64,000 nucleotides of DNA, from NCBI RefSeq assembly GCF_029051685.1, contig NZ_JAACFT010000029.1, forward strand, positions 44,663-108,662. Reading direction: 5' to 3'. Shown piece by piece: positions 8,728-18,149 of the stretch. Below the pieces are notes generated by a model, which was not told where the DNA came from, did not search any database, and was given only the letters and a program-made list of their open reading frames with translations. The stretch is from Bradyrhizobium sp. CSA207. Its GTDB lineage: Bacteria; Pseudomonadota; Alphaproteobacteria; Rhizobiales; Xanthobacteraceae. A program made the position numbers and the translations under genes. Each line of letters opens with the position of its first letter. The stretch's first letter is position 1.

Positions 8728-9132
8728 ATGTCCATGATGATTCTGTTAAACCTGCCGGTGCGCGATCTCGCCGCATCGACGGCGTTCTATGTGGCGCTTG
8801 GCGGTACCGTGAACCCTCAGTTTTCGGGCGAGAATTCGACCTCGCTCATGTTCGCGGACACGATCGGCGTGATGCTGCTGACCCACGATCACTATCGCGA
8901 ATTCACCAAGCGCCCGATCGGTGACGCGCGACGCGACAGTCAGGTTTTGATCGCCCTTACCGTCGATGACCGCGACGCCGTCGACGCAACACTGACTCGT
9001 GCGGTGGCGGCGGGCGGTCGCGCCGATCCCAACCAGGCGCAGGATCTCGGCTTCATGTATAACCGCCACATTGAAGATCCAGATGGCTACGTCTGGGAAA
9101 TCGTATGGATGAATCCGCCGGGCAACACCTGA
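8728..9132 (+). CDS. VOC-family (glyoxalase/bleomycin-resistance fold) protein
   Basis: A 134-residue single-chain VOC protein with two beta-alpha-beta-beta-beta halves: ILLNLPVRDLAASTAFYVALGG at the start and RHIEDPDGYVWEIVWM at the end, the latter bearing the metal-site Glu typical of the fold. Members are often lyases, dioxygenases or resistance proteins, and no substrate can be assigned. The ATG at 8728 follows AGAAGGAAAACG. It lies about 110 bp downstream of the small membrane-protein gene and may share its transcript. Confidence 0.85.
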   Translation: MSMMILLNLPVRDLAASTAFYVALGGTVNPQFSGENSTSLMFADTIGVMLLTHDHYREFTKRPIGDARRDSQVLIALTVDDRDAVDATLTRAVAAGGRADPNQAQDLGFMYNRHIEDPDGYVWEIVWMNPPGNT

Positions 9133-9193
9133 ACGTAGAAGGCTGTGCAATGACCGCGACCAGGCAGGGACTCGTTTTGATCGGAGCCAGAGC

Positions 9194-10126
9194 CTAGCTC
9201 GCCTGCTTCCTCGACGCCGCGAACACGCCCGACAGCACCAGCGCGAAGCCGATGAAGTGGAAGGCCTGAGGGCGTTCGCCCAGAAACGCCATCGCCATGA
9301 TCGAGCCGAACACCGGTACGACGTGGAAGAACGGTGCGGCGCGGTTGGCGCCGATCAGGCGGACGCCGCGGTTGAAGCAGAGATAGGCGAGCGTCGAGGG
9401 GAAGACGGCGACATAGACCAGGGTCAACAGGTTCGGCCCGTCGAGCTTCATCACCGGACGCGCGAACAATTCCCAGATCTCCAGCGGAATGAGACAGGCG
9501 GCGCCGCAGCCGAAGGTGAAGGCGAGGAACGACAGGCCGTGTATCGCCGGCCGCTTCAGGGTCAGCACCGAATAGAGCGCGAAGATCAAAAGCGCGAGGA
9601 GGAAGATCAGGTCGCCCTTGTTGAAATCGATGTTCGACAGCGTGGTGAAATCGCCATGCAGCAGGATGGTCAGCACGCCGCACATCGATAGCAGCACGCC
9701 GAAGGCCTGCGCCGCGGTGAGCCGGATACCGAGGATGACCAGCGACCACAGCGCCACCAGCAGCGGCGCGGCCGACTGGAGCAGCAGCGTGTTGAGCGCC
9801 TGGGTATGCTCGAGCGCCCAATATTGCAGGGTGTTGAAGGCGCCGATGCCGGTGATCGAGAGCGTGACCATCAGGCCGAGCTTTTGGCGGATCGCGGGCC
9901 AATCCTGCGCGAGATGCTTCCAGGCGAACGGCAACACCAGCAGGAAGGCGAACAGCCAGCGCAGGAAGGAGAGCGTGACCGGCGGGATGTGACCGGCGGC
10001 GAGCCGCCCGACAATGGCGTTGCCGGCCCAGCACAGCGCGGTGATGCTGAGCAGCAGATAAGGCTGGTTGGCGATCCAATTGTGGCCGGGCGTGGCGGCG
10101 CCTGTGCTCTGGTCGGTGGCGGACAT
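9194..10126 (-). CDS. DMT-superfamily transporter (EamA), copy 2
   Basis: A 310-residue inner-membrane exporter-type protein with about ten helices in two EamA repeats, paralogous to the gene at 5887-6822 over its whole length. Shared blocks include IANQPYLLLSI, LLVALWSLVILGIRLTAAQ, PSTLAYLCFNRGVRLIGANRAAPFFH and PVFGSIMA. I place the start at the ATG at 10126, which gives nearly the same length as the paralogue; an ATG at 10150 is in frame and equally possible. Substrate unknown. Confidence 0.87.
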   Translation of the reverse strand: MSATDQSTGAATPGHNWIANQPYLLLSITALCWAGNAIVGRLAAGHIPPVTLSFLRWLFAFLLVLPFAWKHLAQDWPAIRQKLGLMVTLSITGIGAFNTLQYWALEHTQALNTLLLQSAAPLLVALWSLVILGIRLTAAQAFGVLLSMCGVLTILLHGDFTTLSNIDFNKGDLIFLLALLIFALYSVLTLKRPAIHGLSFLAFTFGCGAACLIPLEIWELFARPVMKLDGPNLLTLVYVAVFPSTLAYLCFNRGVRLIGANRAAPFFHVVPVFGSIMAMAFLGERPQAFHFIGFALVLSGVFAASRKQAS

Positions 10127-10280
10127 TGTAATTGTTATGGCCCCGGTCATGCGCCGAGGCACCCCGGCCCGGCGATGCCCGGGCCGGCTCGTAGCCCGGC
10201 CCGCTCAAAGACACTGAAATATGCCCGATATCAATGGCGCGGGGCGCATCGCGACCATGCGTCGTCGTAGCGATGGAACA

Positions 10281-11843
10281 TCAGGCCGTTTCAGACCGCG
10301 GCGCATCGTGCGCCATCGCGTCCGGACGCATTGCGGCCCGCGCGGCCCAGCCGCCGCCGAGAATCGCTCCGGTGAAACCGCCGCCATGGGTGAAGGCGGA
10401 TGCGAGGTAGAGGCCACCGATCGCGGTTGCGGCGAGCGGCATGAAGCCGCGCGTATGTGGCGCGAATCCGTAGATCGAGCCGCCGGGCGTGTTGAGGTAG
10501 TGCGCAAAGGTCTCCGCGGTCGACATCTCGCGCTGAGTCACGGCACCGGCAATTCCGGGGAAGTGCCGGTCGAGATCCGCGATGACGAGGTCCATCCAAC
10601 GCTCCCGGCGGGCGCTTTTTACGGCGGCGGAAAGGCCGGCCCAGTTCTCGATCCGATCGACCCCGACAACCGAAGCCAGATAAGGCGGATGCTCGTTCAG
10701 CCCGGAATCGATCTGGTCATAGGCGACGAAGCCATAAGGCGTCAGGCGGCCGAGCGGATACTCGCCCAGCAAAGCCCCGGCCTCGCGAAAGCCGGACAGC
10801 GTGGTGAGCCAGGCCGGCAGGACGCTGGTCGAATAGTGCGAAACTCCGAACTCGCGGGAAGGACGGTTCAAGCCGATCGACACGGTCCACAGCGAGATTG
10901 ATGGAAGCTTGCCCTGATAACGGGCCAGGAAACCGGCGCGCTTGTCCTGTGGCAGCATCGCGGCCAGCACCGACGGCGCCGCGTTGCCGAACACGATCGG
11001 GGCGAGCTCTTCGCGGATGTCGTTGGCTCCCATCGCGCGATGCCGCACCCCGCGCACGCGGTCACCATTCATCAGGATCGTCTCGACCTCGCGGCCCGTC
11101 TCCGCCTCGCCGCCGGCGTCGCGGATGATCGCGACCAGACGGTCGCTCAGCACTTGCGAACCGCCGCGGATATAGTGGCCGCCGCCGGAGAGATACGAGG
11201 CCTGTGGAATCGCGAACGGGATGAAAGGCATCTTGTCGGGGTCGTCGGTGTAGTAGCCGAGGTTCGATGCCAGTGCGAGCTTCACCGGCTCGCTGTCGCC
11301 GAACAGCCGGGAGAGCACCTCGCTCAACGTGGCGTGGCGGTCGCGGATCAGCGGCCACAAGCGCCATGGCAAGGTCGGCGCATTCCAGAGCCACCAGTTG
11401 CGGTCGTCCTGATGCTCGCTCATCAACGAAACTGCCTGGCGCACCGCATCGATACGTTCGAAATACTGCGTGATGCCCTTGGCCTGCGCTGGAAATTGTG
11501 ATTTCGCGGCGGCTGACGCGGCCTCGATCCCGCGGGGCATTACAAAGGGGCGCTCGAACAGGGGACTGCGTACCTCGTGCAGTGCGCCGACCTCGACGAA
11601 GGGCATGTCGTCGATCCCGAGCGTGCGCAGGATCGGCAGCTTGGGATCGCCGACATCGAGGCCGTCGATCTCGTGCAGCGACGCCTCGACCGCCAGTTGG
11701 CCATGACGATAGACCGTGGCTGCGCCGCCGAAATTGTGATTGCGTTCGAGCACCAGCACCTTGTGACCGGCGCGCGCGAACAGCGCCGCCGCGGTGAGGC
11801 CGCCGAGCCCGGATCCGATGGCGATGGCGTCGAAGCTACGCAT
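10281..11843 (-). CDS. FAD-dependent phytoene-desaturase/retinol-saturase-like oxidoreductase
   Basis: A 520-residue flavoprotein. The N-terminus is an FAD-binding Rossmann motif (IAIGSGLGGLTAAALFARAG, then LVLERN and FGGAA), and the C-terminus carries the second FAD motif region (GFMPLAATAIGGLYLASAFTHGGGFTGAILGG). This layout matches the CrtI/RetSat superfamily, whose members desaturate, saturate or isomerise polyene chains; the actual substrate is unknown and no carotenoid genes are adjacent. The ATG at 11843 has GGGGAGACGATC upstream. A FixK/FNR-type palindrome is centred about 64 bp upstream (11901-11914), suggesting induction at low oxygen. Confidence 0.85.
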   Translation of the reverse strand: MRSFDAIAIGSGLGGLTAAALFARAGHKVLVLERNHNFGGAATVYRHGQLAVEASLHEIDGLDVGDPKLPILRTLGIDDMPFVEVGALHEVRSPLFERPFVMPRGIEAASAAAKSQFPAQAKGITQYFERIDAVRQAVSLMSEHQDDRNWWLWNAPTLPWRLWPLIRDRHATLSEVLSRLFGDSEPVKLALASNLGYYTDDPDKMPFIPFAIPQASYLSGGGHYIRGGSQVLSDRLVAIIRDAGGEAETGREVETILMNGDRVRGVRHRAMGANDIREELAPIVFGNAAPSVLAAMLPQDKRAGFLARYQGKLPSISLWTVSIGLNRPSREFGVSHYSTSVLPAWLTTLSGFREAGALLGEYPLGRLTPYGFVAYDQIDSGLNEHPPYLASVVGVDRIENWAGLSAAVKSARRERWMDLVIADLDRHFPGIAGAVTQREMSTAETFAHYLNTPGGSIYGFAPHTRGFMPLAATAIGGLYLASAFTHGGGFTGAILGGGWAARAAMRPDAMAHDAPRSETA

Positions 11844-11900
11844 GATCGTCTCCCCAGATTGATTGCCTCCCAACCATCGACCCGCGAAACAGACGCTGCG

Positions 11901-11914
11901 TTGACGCGCGTCAA
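11901..11914. promoter_or_regulatory. FixK/FNR-type box TTGACGCGCGTCAA
   Basis: A perfect 14-bp palindrome fitting TTGAY-N4-RTCAA. It lies in the 87-bp gap between the ATPase stop (11931) and the oxidoreductase start (11843). A box centred near -41 would place transcription start at about 11866, leaving a short leader with the Shine-Dalgarno site. Confidence 0.65.
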
Positions 11915-11930
11915 GCAGCCCGGACGAAAA

Positions 11931-14471
11931 CTAATGAGGCCCGGCCCGGCCTGTCGTGTGACCGTCACGCATCATGGCTTTCCGCAGCGAGCGGATCGCA
12001 AGCGGCTTCACCAACTCGGCGCAGGCGAGATAGGCCACGACCAGCAGCGCGATGCCGGCCATCATCATCGGTGGCGGTGCAACAAAGCCGAACCAGGCGC
12101 CGACCGGCGTAAACGGAATGACCATCGCGACCAGCAAGGCGATCAGCGAGGAGGCCGACAGCACGGGATCGGGCCAGTTGCGCCAGGGTCGGCCATTGGT
12201 GCGGATGATGAAGATGACCAGGATCTGCGTCGCCATGGATTCGATGAACCATGCGGTGCGGAATTCTTCGGGCGAGGCGTGAAACAGGAGAAGCAGTGCT
12301 CCGAACGTCAGAAAATCGAACACCGACGACAGCGGCCCCATGATTGCGGCAAAGCGCGCCAGCCGCGTCATGCTCCAGACTTGTGGCTGCGCGGTCGCCT
12401 GGCGCGAGACCTGATCGAAGGGAATGCCGAGCTCGGAGAGATCATAGAGCAGATTGTTGAGCAGGATCTGCGTCGGCAGCATCGGCAGGAACGGCAGCGC
12501 GATCGAGGCGATCGCCATCGACAGCATGTTGCCGAAATTCGAGCTCGCACCCATGCGGACATATTTCAGGATGTTGGCGAAGGTGCGCCGGCCTTCTTCG
12601 ACGCCGTCTGCGACGACTTCGAGATCGGAGGCCAGCAGGATGATGTCGGCCGCAGCCTGGGCCACGCCGGTCGCACCTTCGACCGACAGGCCAATATCGG
12701 CGGCCTTCAGCGCCGGTGCGTCGTTGATGCCGTCGCCGAGGAAGCCGACCACATCCCCGCCTGCCTGCAGCGCCTTCACGATCCGAGACTTCTGATCAGG
12801 TGCGAGCCGGCCGAAGGCGTCGGCCGATTGCACCTGCACCGCCAGCGCCTCGTCGCTGAGTTCTGCGATGTCGGCCCCCGATAGCACGCGCTCGGCATTC
12901 AGCCCGACGAGGCCGGCGAGTCGCTTCACCACCACGGGGTCGTCGCCCGACAGGATCTTCAGGCCCACTCCGCCGGCGGCGAGGCGGGCGATGGCGGCCG
13001 CAGCCGTCGGCTTCGGCGGATCGGCGAAGGCGCAAAAGCCCTCGAACACGAGATCGACCTCATCGGCGGTCTCGACCTCGCACGTTGCGCCGGTCCAGGG
13101 CCGCGAAGCGATGGCGACGCTGCGCAGGCCGTCCGTCGCGAGCTCATGCGCCCGGGCGACCGCGAGAGCCCGGGCGTCGTCGTCCACCACGCACAGCGGA
13201 AGCACCGCCTCCGGTGCGCCCTTGACGATGAGCAGCGCGCCTTCGGGGCCGGTGGCGAGCACCGATCCCAACCGCCGCGAAAAGTCGAACGCCTGCCGCC
13301 CCGCCAGCGTCCAGTCCCGCACGGCATCCGGCTGGGCGGCGACAAGAGCGGCATCGAGCGAGCCGCGATCGCCGCCGAGTGCGGCTGCGACGGCGCCAAG
13401 TCGCGCGGCGCGGGCGTTGTCCTTGCCGGCGGCGTCGATGCTTTTTGTCAGCGTGATTTCGGCCGAGGTCAGCGTGCCCGTCTTGTCCGTGCACAAAATG
13501 GTCATGGCGCCGAGATCGTGGATCGCGGCAAGGCGCTTGACGATCACCTTGCGTCCGGCCATGCGCAGCGCACCGCGCGATAGCGTTACCGTGGTGATCA
13601 TCGGCAGCAATTCCGGCGTGAGCCCGACTGCGAGTGCGACGGCGAACAACAGCGAGTCCATCACCGGGCGGCCGAACAGCACCCGGACGGTCAGTACAAC
13701 CAGTACCAGCGCGAGCGTGGCGCGCGCGATCACAAGTCCGAATTCACGCAAATCGCGCTCGAACGGCGAAGGCGTCTGGGTCTCAGCCAAGGCAGAGGCG
13801 GCCGCCCCGAACACGGTGTCGCGCCCGGTGTGGACGACGAGCGCAATGGCCTCGCCGGTCTGCGCTACCGCGCCACGAAACAACGCGTTCGATTTGTCGT
13901 CGGGGTCGGCGCATTGTCCGGCGCGCTTCTGCACCGGATAGGGCTCGCCGGTGAGCGCCGCTTCCCCGGCGGTGAACGCCACGCAGTGAAGGATCAGCGC
14001 ATCGGCCGGAATGATGTCGCCGGCGCGGACGCGCAGGATATCGCCGGGGACCACCTGCTCGACGTCGATCTGGCCAAACGCGCCGTCGCGCTTGACCTCG
14101 GCCTTCAGCGCGACCGAGCGGCGGAGGATTTCCGCAGCCCGGACGGCTTGGCCTTCCTGGATCGTGTCGAGCCCGATCGAGAGCGTCAGGATCAGGACGA
14201 TGATGAGACCGCCGATCTCGTCTCCGGTGAGCATCGAGACGGTGCCGGCAACCAGCAGGATCAGCGACAGGGGCTCCAGCAGGCGGCGGAAGACCGCGTG
14301 CATCGCGCCTTCGGTGCGTGGTGTCGCGTCGCTGTTCGGCCCGAAGCGTTCCGCGCGCTCGGAGGCCTCGGCGGTGGTCAGGCCGGTGAGCCCACACCCG
14401 AGCCGGCCGGAGAGCTGGTCGGACGAGAAGCGCCAAAAAGACTTGTCGGCCGGCTCGGATGATGGGGGCAC
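11931..14471 (-). CDS. mgtA: Magnesium-translocating P-type ATPase (P-IIIB, MgtA-like)
   Basis: An inner-membrane cation pump. Landmarks in order: actuator-loop TGEP (the usual TGES has Pro here); M4 segment ALAVGLTPELLPMI, close to the PEMLPMI of MgtA; phosphorylation motif CTDKTGTLTS; nucleotide domain KGAPEAVLPLC; hinge GDGINDAPALKAAD; and a C-terminal helical bundle. These fit the Mg2+-importing subgroup better than Ca2+ or heavy-metal pumps. Start choice is uncertain: the GTG at 14471 gives 846 residues, and the ATG at 14549 gives 872. The FixK/FNR-type box at 14566-14579 would put a class-II transcription start near 14531, below that ATG, which favours the GTG. No MgtL-like leader was recognised. 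Confidence 0.85.
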   Translation of the reverse strand: MPPSSEPADKSFWRFSSDQLSGRLGCGLTGLTTAEASERAERFGPNSDATPRTEGAMHAVFRRLLEPLSLILLVAGTVSMLTGDEIGGLIIVLILTLSIGLDTIQEGQAVRAAEILRRSVALKAEVKRDGAFGQIDVEQVVPGDILRVRAGDIIPADALILHCVAFTAGEAALTGEPYPVQKRAGQCADPDDKSNALFRGAVAQTGEAIALVVHTGRDTVFGAAASALAETQTPSPFERDLREFGLVIARATLALVLVVLTVRVLFGRPVMDSLLFAVALAVGLTPELLPMITTVTLSRGALRMAGRKVIVKRLAAIHDLGAMTILCTDKTGTLTSAEITLTKSIDAAGKDNARAARLGAVAAALGGDRGSLDAALVAAQPDAVRDWTLAGRQAFDFSRRLGSVLATGPEGALLIVKGAPEAVLPLCVVDDDARALAVARAHELATDGLRSVAIASRPWTGATCEVETADEVDLVFEGFCAFADPPKPTAAAAIARLAAGGVGLKILSGDDPVVVKRLAGLVGLNAERVLSGADIAELSDEALAVQVQSADAFGRLAPDQKSRIVKALQAGGDVVGFLGDGINDAPALKAADIGLSVEGATGVAQAAADIILLASDLEVVADGVEEGRRTFANILKYVRMGASSNFGNMLSMAIASIALPFLPMLPTQILLNNLLYDLSELGIPFDQVSRQATAQPQVWSMTRLARFAAIMGPLSSVFDFLTFGALLLLFHASPEEFRTAWFIESMATQILVIFIIRTNGRPWRNWPDPVLSASSLIALLVAMVIPFTPVGAWFGFVAPPPMMMAGIALLVVAYLACAELVKPLAIRSLRKAMMRDGHTTGRAGPH

Positions 14472-14565
14472 GGAATTCCCACGGATGGAGGCGGCCAATA
14501 CAATGACCGCGATTGGATCGCATGACGATGACAGCAAGGCTTGCCGCATCGAGCCTGACGCCGGG

Positions 14566-14579
14566 TTGATGCGGGTCAA
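14566..14579. promoter_or_regulatory. FixK/FNR-type box TTGATGCGGGTCAA
   Basis: Both half sites (TTGAT, GTCAA) fit the FixK/FNR consensus with the four-base spacer. The box stands upstream of the ATPase gene on the minus strand and about 260 bp upstream of purA on the other side. No clear -10 hexamer was found below it. Confidence 0.55.
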
Positions 14580-14835
14580 TCCTGCCAGAGGCCGGGAAAG
14601 TTGGGCGATGGGACGTCCAGGGCTTTCAACCGGTCCGGAGGACCGTCCTTGAACGTTTCTGGATTTTCGGGGGATATCAAAGGCTTGAAGCTGGTTCTGG
14701 GTCCGAAAAAAGTCCCGTTCTTGCTTGCCTAGAGAGGCTGCTTCCTTTATCCGGTTGGACCTGCCTTGCGTGCGAACGGCCCTGGGCCGGGAATTGGGCT
14801 GGGCGCATCTAAAATCTTCGAAGGATTACCCGCGA

Positions 14836-16128
14836 ATGGCCAATGTTGTCGTCGTCGGCGCCCAGTGGGGTGACGAGGGAAAGGGCAAGATCGTCGACTG
14901 GTTGTCGGAGCAGGCGGACATCGTCGTCCGTTTCCAGGGCGGTCATAACGCCGGCCACACGCTGGTGATCAACGGCAAGACCTACAAGCTCGCATTGCTG
15001 CCCTCCGGCGTGCTGCGCGACCAGAAGCTGTCGGTGATCGGCAATGGCGTGGTGTTCGATCCCGCCGCCTTCCTCGACGAGGTCACCAAGCTGCGGTCGC
15101 AGGGCGTTGCGGTCTCTCCGGACAATCTGCGGGTTGCCGAGAACGTCACCCTGATCCTGCCGCTGCATCGCGAGCTCGACGCCTTGCGCGAGTCTTCCAA
15201 TGCGGCGACCGCGATCGGCACCACCCGCCGCGGCATCGGCCCCGCCTATGAAGACAAGGTTGGCCGCCGCGCCATTCGCCTGATGGACCTCGCCGATCTC
15301 GACACGCTGCCGCACAAGATCGACCGCCTGCTCGCCCATCACAACGCGCTGCGTCGCGGCCTCAATTTGCCGGAGTTCGACGGCAAGGACATCCTGAAGG
15401 AATTGAGCGCGCTCGCGCCGCAGCTCCTGCCCTATGCCGAGACGGTGTGGCGGCTGCTCGACATCAAGCGGCGCGAGGGCAAGCGCATGCTGTTCGAAGG
15501 CGCGCAAGGCGCGCTGCTCGACGTCGACCACGGCACCTACCCTTACGTCACCTCGTCCAACACGGTAGCGGCGCAGGCCGCGACCGGCTCGGGCCTCGGC
15601 CCCGGCGCGGTCGGCTACGTGCTCGGCCTGTGCAAGGCCTATACGACCCGCGTCGGCCAGGGCCCGTTCCCGACCGAGCAGGACAACGAGACCGGCCGCA
15701 GGATCGGCGAGCGCGGCCGCGAGTTCGGCACCAATACCGGGCGGCCGCGCCGCTGCGGCTGGTTCGACGCCGTGCTGGTCCGCCAGGCGGTCCGCACTGG
15801 CGGCATCAACGGCCTGGCGCTGACCAAGCTCGACATCCTCGACGGCTTCGACTCGATCGAGGTCTGCACCGGCTACAGGCTGGACGGCAAGGAGATCGAC
15901 CATTTCCCGGCCGGCGAGGGCGCCCAGGCCCGGGTCGAGCCGGTCTACGAGACCATCGAGGGCTGGAAGGAGCCGACCGCCAATGCGCGGTCATGGGCCG
16001 ACCTGCCAGCCCAAGCGATCAAATATGTCCGCCGGATCGAGGAATTGGTGGGGTGCCCGGTGGCGCTGCTTTCCACCAGCCCGGAACGCGAGGATACTAT
16101 CCTGGTGCAAAATCCGTTTGAGGCTTAA
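14836..16128 (+). CDS. purA: Adenylosuccinate synthetase
   Basis: A 430-residue cytoplasmic enzyme that joins IMP and aspartate using GTP, the first committed step to AMP. The N-terminal loop GAQWGDEGKGK (residues about 8-18) holds the catalytic Asp and P-loop, GGHNAGHTL the catalytic His, and TTRRGIGPAYEDK, VGQGPFPTE and GRPRRCGWFD the IMP and GTP contacts. The length is normal. The ATG at 14836 begins the family's MANVVVVGAQWGDEGK; an upstream in-frame extension to 14725 has no family support. The following gene starts 37 bp downstream and is probably in the same transcript. Confidence 0.97.
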   Translation: MANVVVVGAQWGDEGKGKIVDWLSEQADIVVRFQGGHNAGHTLVINGKTYKLALLPSGVLRDQKLSVIGNGVVFDPAAFLDEVTKLRSQGVAVSPDNLRVAENVTLILPLHRELDALRESSNAATAIGTTRRGIGPAYEDKVGRRAIRLMDLADLDTLPHKIDRLLAHHNALRRGLNLPEFDGKDILKELSALAPQLLPYAETVWRLLDIKRREGKRMLFEGAQGALLDVDHGTYPYVTSSNTVAAQAATGSGLGPGAVGYVLGLCKAYTTRVGQGPFPTEQDNETGRRIGERGREFGTNTGRPRRCGWFDAVLVRQAVRTGGINGLALTKLDILDGFDSIEVCTGYRLDGKEIDHFPAGEGAQARVEPVYETIEGWKEPTANARSWADLPAQAIKYVRRIEELVGCPVALLSTSPEREDTILVQNPFEA

Positions 16129-16165
16129 CGATATCTTACCGGGACGTGCGTATAGTTGAGTTGAA

Positions 16166-17767
16166 ATGGCTGATTACTATCCGCTGATCGCCCGCGCTAT
16201 TGCCGCCCTGGATCCCAACGCTCCCGGCGAAAGCCGTCGCGCGCTCTATGAACGGGCGCGCACGGCGCTGATCGCGCAGCTTCGCAGCGTGCAGCCGCCG
16301 CTTTCCGAATCCGAGATCACCCGCGAACGGCTGTCGCTTGAGGAGGCCGTTCGCAAGGTCGAATCCGAGGCCGCCCAGCGCGCCCGCGAGGCCTCGCGTC
16401 CAGGCGGCGGTGCCCGCAGCGGCAGTGGCGACGCCTTCCGCAGGGCCAGCGCCCGCGCAGCCGAGGGCAATCCGCCTGCTGCGGCCCAGCAGGGTGCGCC
16501 ACCGCGCGCCCGTCCGGCTCCTCTGCCGCCGCGTGCGGACCGCCCGTCCTTCGGCAGTGACGATCAGGTCGATCGCGACGCCCAGCGTTCGCCGCGGGCC
16601 CCGCGTTTCGATGCGCCGCGCCAGCCGGGTCCGCCCGCTCCGCCGCCGATGCCCGAGCCGCCGGCAGGCGGACGCGCTGGCGCCCGTCGTCCGCCGGATG
16701 CCGGACCGCCGCTGCCACAGGCCCCGGGCGTACGCGGCTTCCGCGACATCACCGCGGACGCCAACGATCTCGGCGGCGCCGCCGCGCAGGCCAACCGCGC
16801 CGCGCGCCGCACCTATGCCAACGTGCCCTCGCCCTCGCCGGAATTCGACCGGCTCGAGCCGAGCCTGGAAAACCGCGTCGGCGAGGGGGATTCGCCCTAT
16901 TCCTATGACGAGTCGATCGAGGAGGCCGAGCGCTATGCGCCGCAGGCGCCGCGCCCGCGCATAGCGCCCGACCGCGACGTCAAGAAGCGCGCCCGCTCCC
17001 GCTCGATCTTCCCGTTCAAGAGCGCGATCGCCGTCGGCATCGTTCTGATCCTGGTTGGCGCCGGCATTCTCTGGGGCAAACAGCTGGTCCAGACTGCGAG
17101 CGGCCTGTTCAAGTCCTCGCCGACCCAGGTGGTGGAAGCCCCGAAGGATCCGTCGCAGCCGCAGAGCAAGCCCAAGATTCCGGACCGCGTCGGCCAGCCC
17201 TCGGCCAGCGACCAGCCGGTTGCGCCGGTGGCGCAGAAGGTCGTGCTCTATGACGAGGATCCGTCCGATCCGAAGGGCAGGCAATATGTCGGCTCGGTGG
17301 TGTGGCGGCTGGAGCCGATCAAGGCGTCGGGCAACCAGAAGGCCGACGTCGCCGTGCGCGCCGACATCGAGATCCCCGACCGCAAGTTCAAGATGACGAT
17401 GTCGTTCCGCCGCAACACCGATTCGTCGCTGCCGGCGAGCCATACCGCGGAATTGACCTTTATCCTGCCGCAGGATTTTCCCGGCGGCAGCGTCTCCAAC
17501 GTGCCGGGCATCCTGATGAAGTCGAACGAGCAGGCGCGCGGCACCCCGCTCGCGGGGCTCGCGGTCAAGGTCACCGACGGCTTCTTCCTGGTCGGCCTCT
17601 CCAATGTCGACGCCGACCGCGCCCGCAACGTCCAGCTCCTGAAGGAGCGCTCATGGTTCGACGTGCCGCTGGTCTACGCCAACCAGCGCCGTGCCATCAT
17701 CGCCATCGAAAAGGGCGCCCCCGGCGAACGCGCGTTCAACGACGCGTTCGCGCAGTGGGGCGATTAG
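16166..17767 (+). CDS. Large bitopic membrane protein with disordered Pro/Arg-rich cytoplasmic half
   Basis: A 533-residue protein I cannot assign to a family. Residues 1-70 are helical (YYPLIARAIAALDPN, then a Glu/Arg-rich stretch). Residues about 70-280 are low-complexity, rich in Pro, Ala and Arg. A single membrane helix follows at about 287-304 (AIAVGIVLILVGAGILWG) after a cluster of basic residues, so the disordered part is cytoplasmic. Residues 305-533 form an ordered periplasmic domain with the segment KVVLYDEDPSDPKGRQYVGS. It follows purA by 37 bp. Confidence 0.8.
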   Translation: MADYYPLIARAIAALDPNAPGESRRALYERARTALIAQLRSVQPPLSESEITRERLSLEEAVRKVESEAAQRAREASRPGGGARSGSGDAFRRASARAAEGNPPAAAQQGAPPRARPAPLPPRADRPSFGSDDQVDRDAQRSPRAPRFDAPRQPGPPAPPPMPEPPAGGRAGARRPPDAGPPLPQAPGVRGFRDITADANDLGGAAAQANRAARRTYANVPSPSPEFDRLEPSLENRVGEGDSPYSYDESIEEAERYAPQAPRPRIAPDRDVKKRARSRSIFPFKSAIAVGIVLILVGAGILWGKQLVQTASGLFKSSPTQVVEAPKDPSQPQSKPKIPDRVGQPSASDQPVAPVAQKVVLYDEDPSDPKGRQYVGSVVWRLEPIKASGNQKADVAVRADIEIPDRKFKMTMSFRRNTDSSLPASHTAELTFILPQDFPGGSVSNVPGILMKSNEQARGTPLAGLAVKVTDGFFLVGLSNVDADRARNVQLLKERSWFDVPLVYANQRRAIIAIEKGAPGERAFNDAFAQWGD

Positions 17768-17793
17768 GCGCTACGCCCGGCTGAGATTCTACG

Positions 17794-17815
17794 CCTCTCC
17801 CCTGGCGTGGAGAGG
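17794..17815 (+). terminator. Hairpin downstream of the purA operon
   Basis: CCTCTCC (17794-17800) pairs with GGAGAGG (17809-17815) across an eight-base loop, 27 bp after the stop at 17767. No T-run follows, so intrinsic termination is not certain. The sequence resembles one arm of the CTTTCCCTCTCC repeat family. Confidence 0.4.
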
Positions 17816-17862
17816 TGAATCGAATTCTCTCGCTGCCGGCGGTTCAATCGAAATGAACGGGC

Positions 17863-18138
17863 CTATTGCGCGGCGGCTTCCCGCTTGCGCGATGCTGCTG
17901 CGGCTGCGTGCTCGCGGTCCATCACGGCGCGGCAGCCGGCGCTGACATGCGACCTGTTCCGCACCATGCAGGCGGTGATGCGCGGGATGTCGGGGATTTC
18001 GCTCGAGCACAGCCGCATCGCATCGCCCGAGCACATCTGCTGCGCTTGGGATGAGAAGGCGAGGCCCGGCGAGGTCTGGAATACGACGGTGGCAGTCGCG
18101 AAGGCGAACAGCGTGGCAATGGTCCGGTAGCGTGTCAT
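17863..18138 (-). CDS. Small secreted four-cysteine protein, copy 1
   Basis: A 91-residue protein with a Sec signal (about residues 1-27, ending GLAFSSQ) and a four-cysteine module: CSGDAMRLC, then ITACMV, then VSAGCRAVMD. The cysteine spacing is C-x7-C-x12-C-x11-C, identical to the proteins at 18670-18915 and 37746-38036. The pattern resembles short cysteine-rich repeats (PF00839-like). The even number of cysteines in an exported protein suggests two disulfides. The tail after residue 75 is Ala/Arg-rich. Function unknown. Confidence 0.75.
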   Translation of the reverse strand: MTRYRTIATLFAFATATVVFQTSPGLAFSSQAQQMCSGDAMRLCSSEIPDIPRITACMVRNRSHVSAGCRAVMDREHAAAAASRKREAAAQ

Positions 18139-18149
18139 GTAGAATGCAT

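Noticed and set aside
10171..10202. GC-rich hairpin GGGCCGG/CCGGCCC
   Set aside because: It has no T-run and is of a kind common in such GC-rich gaps; not enough to call a terminator.
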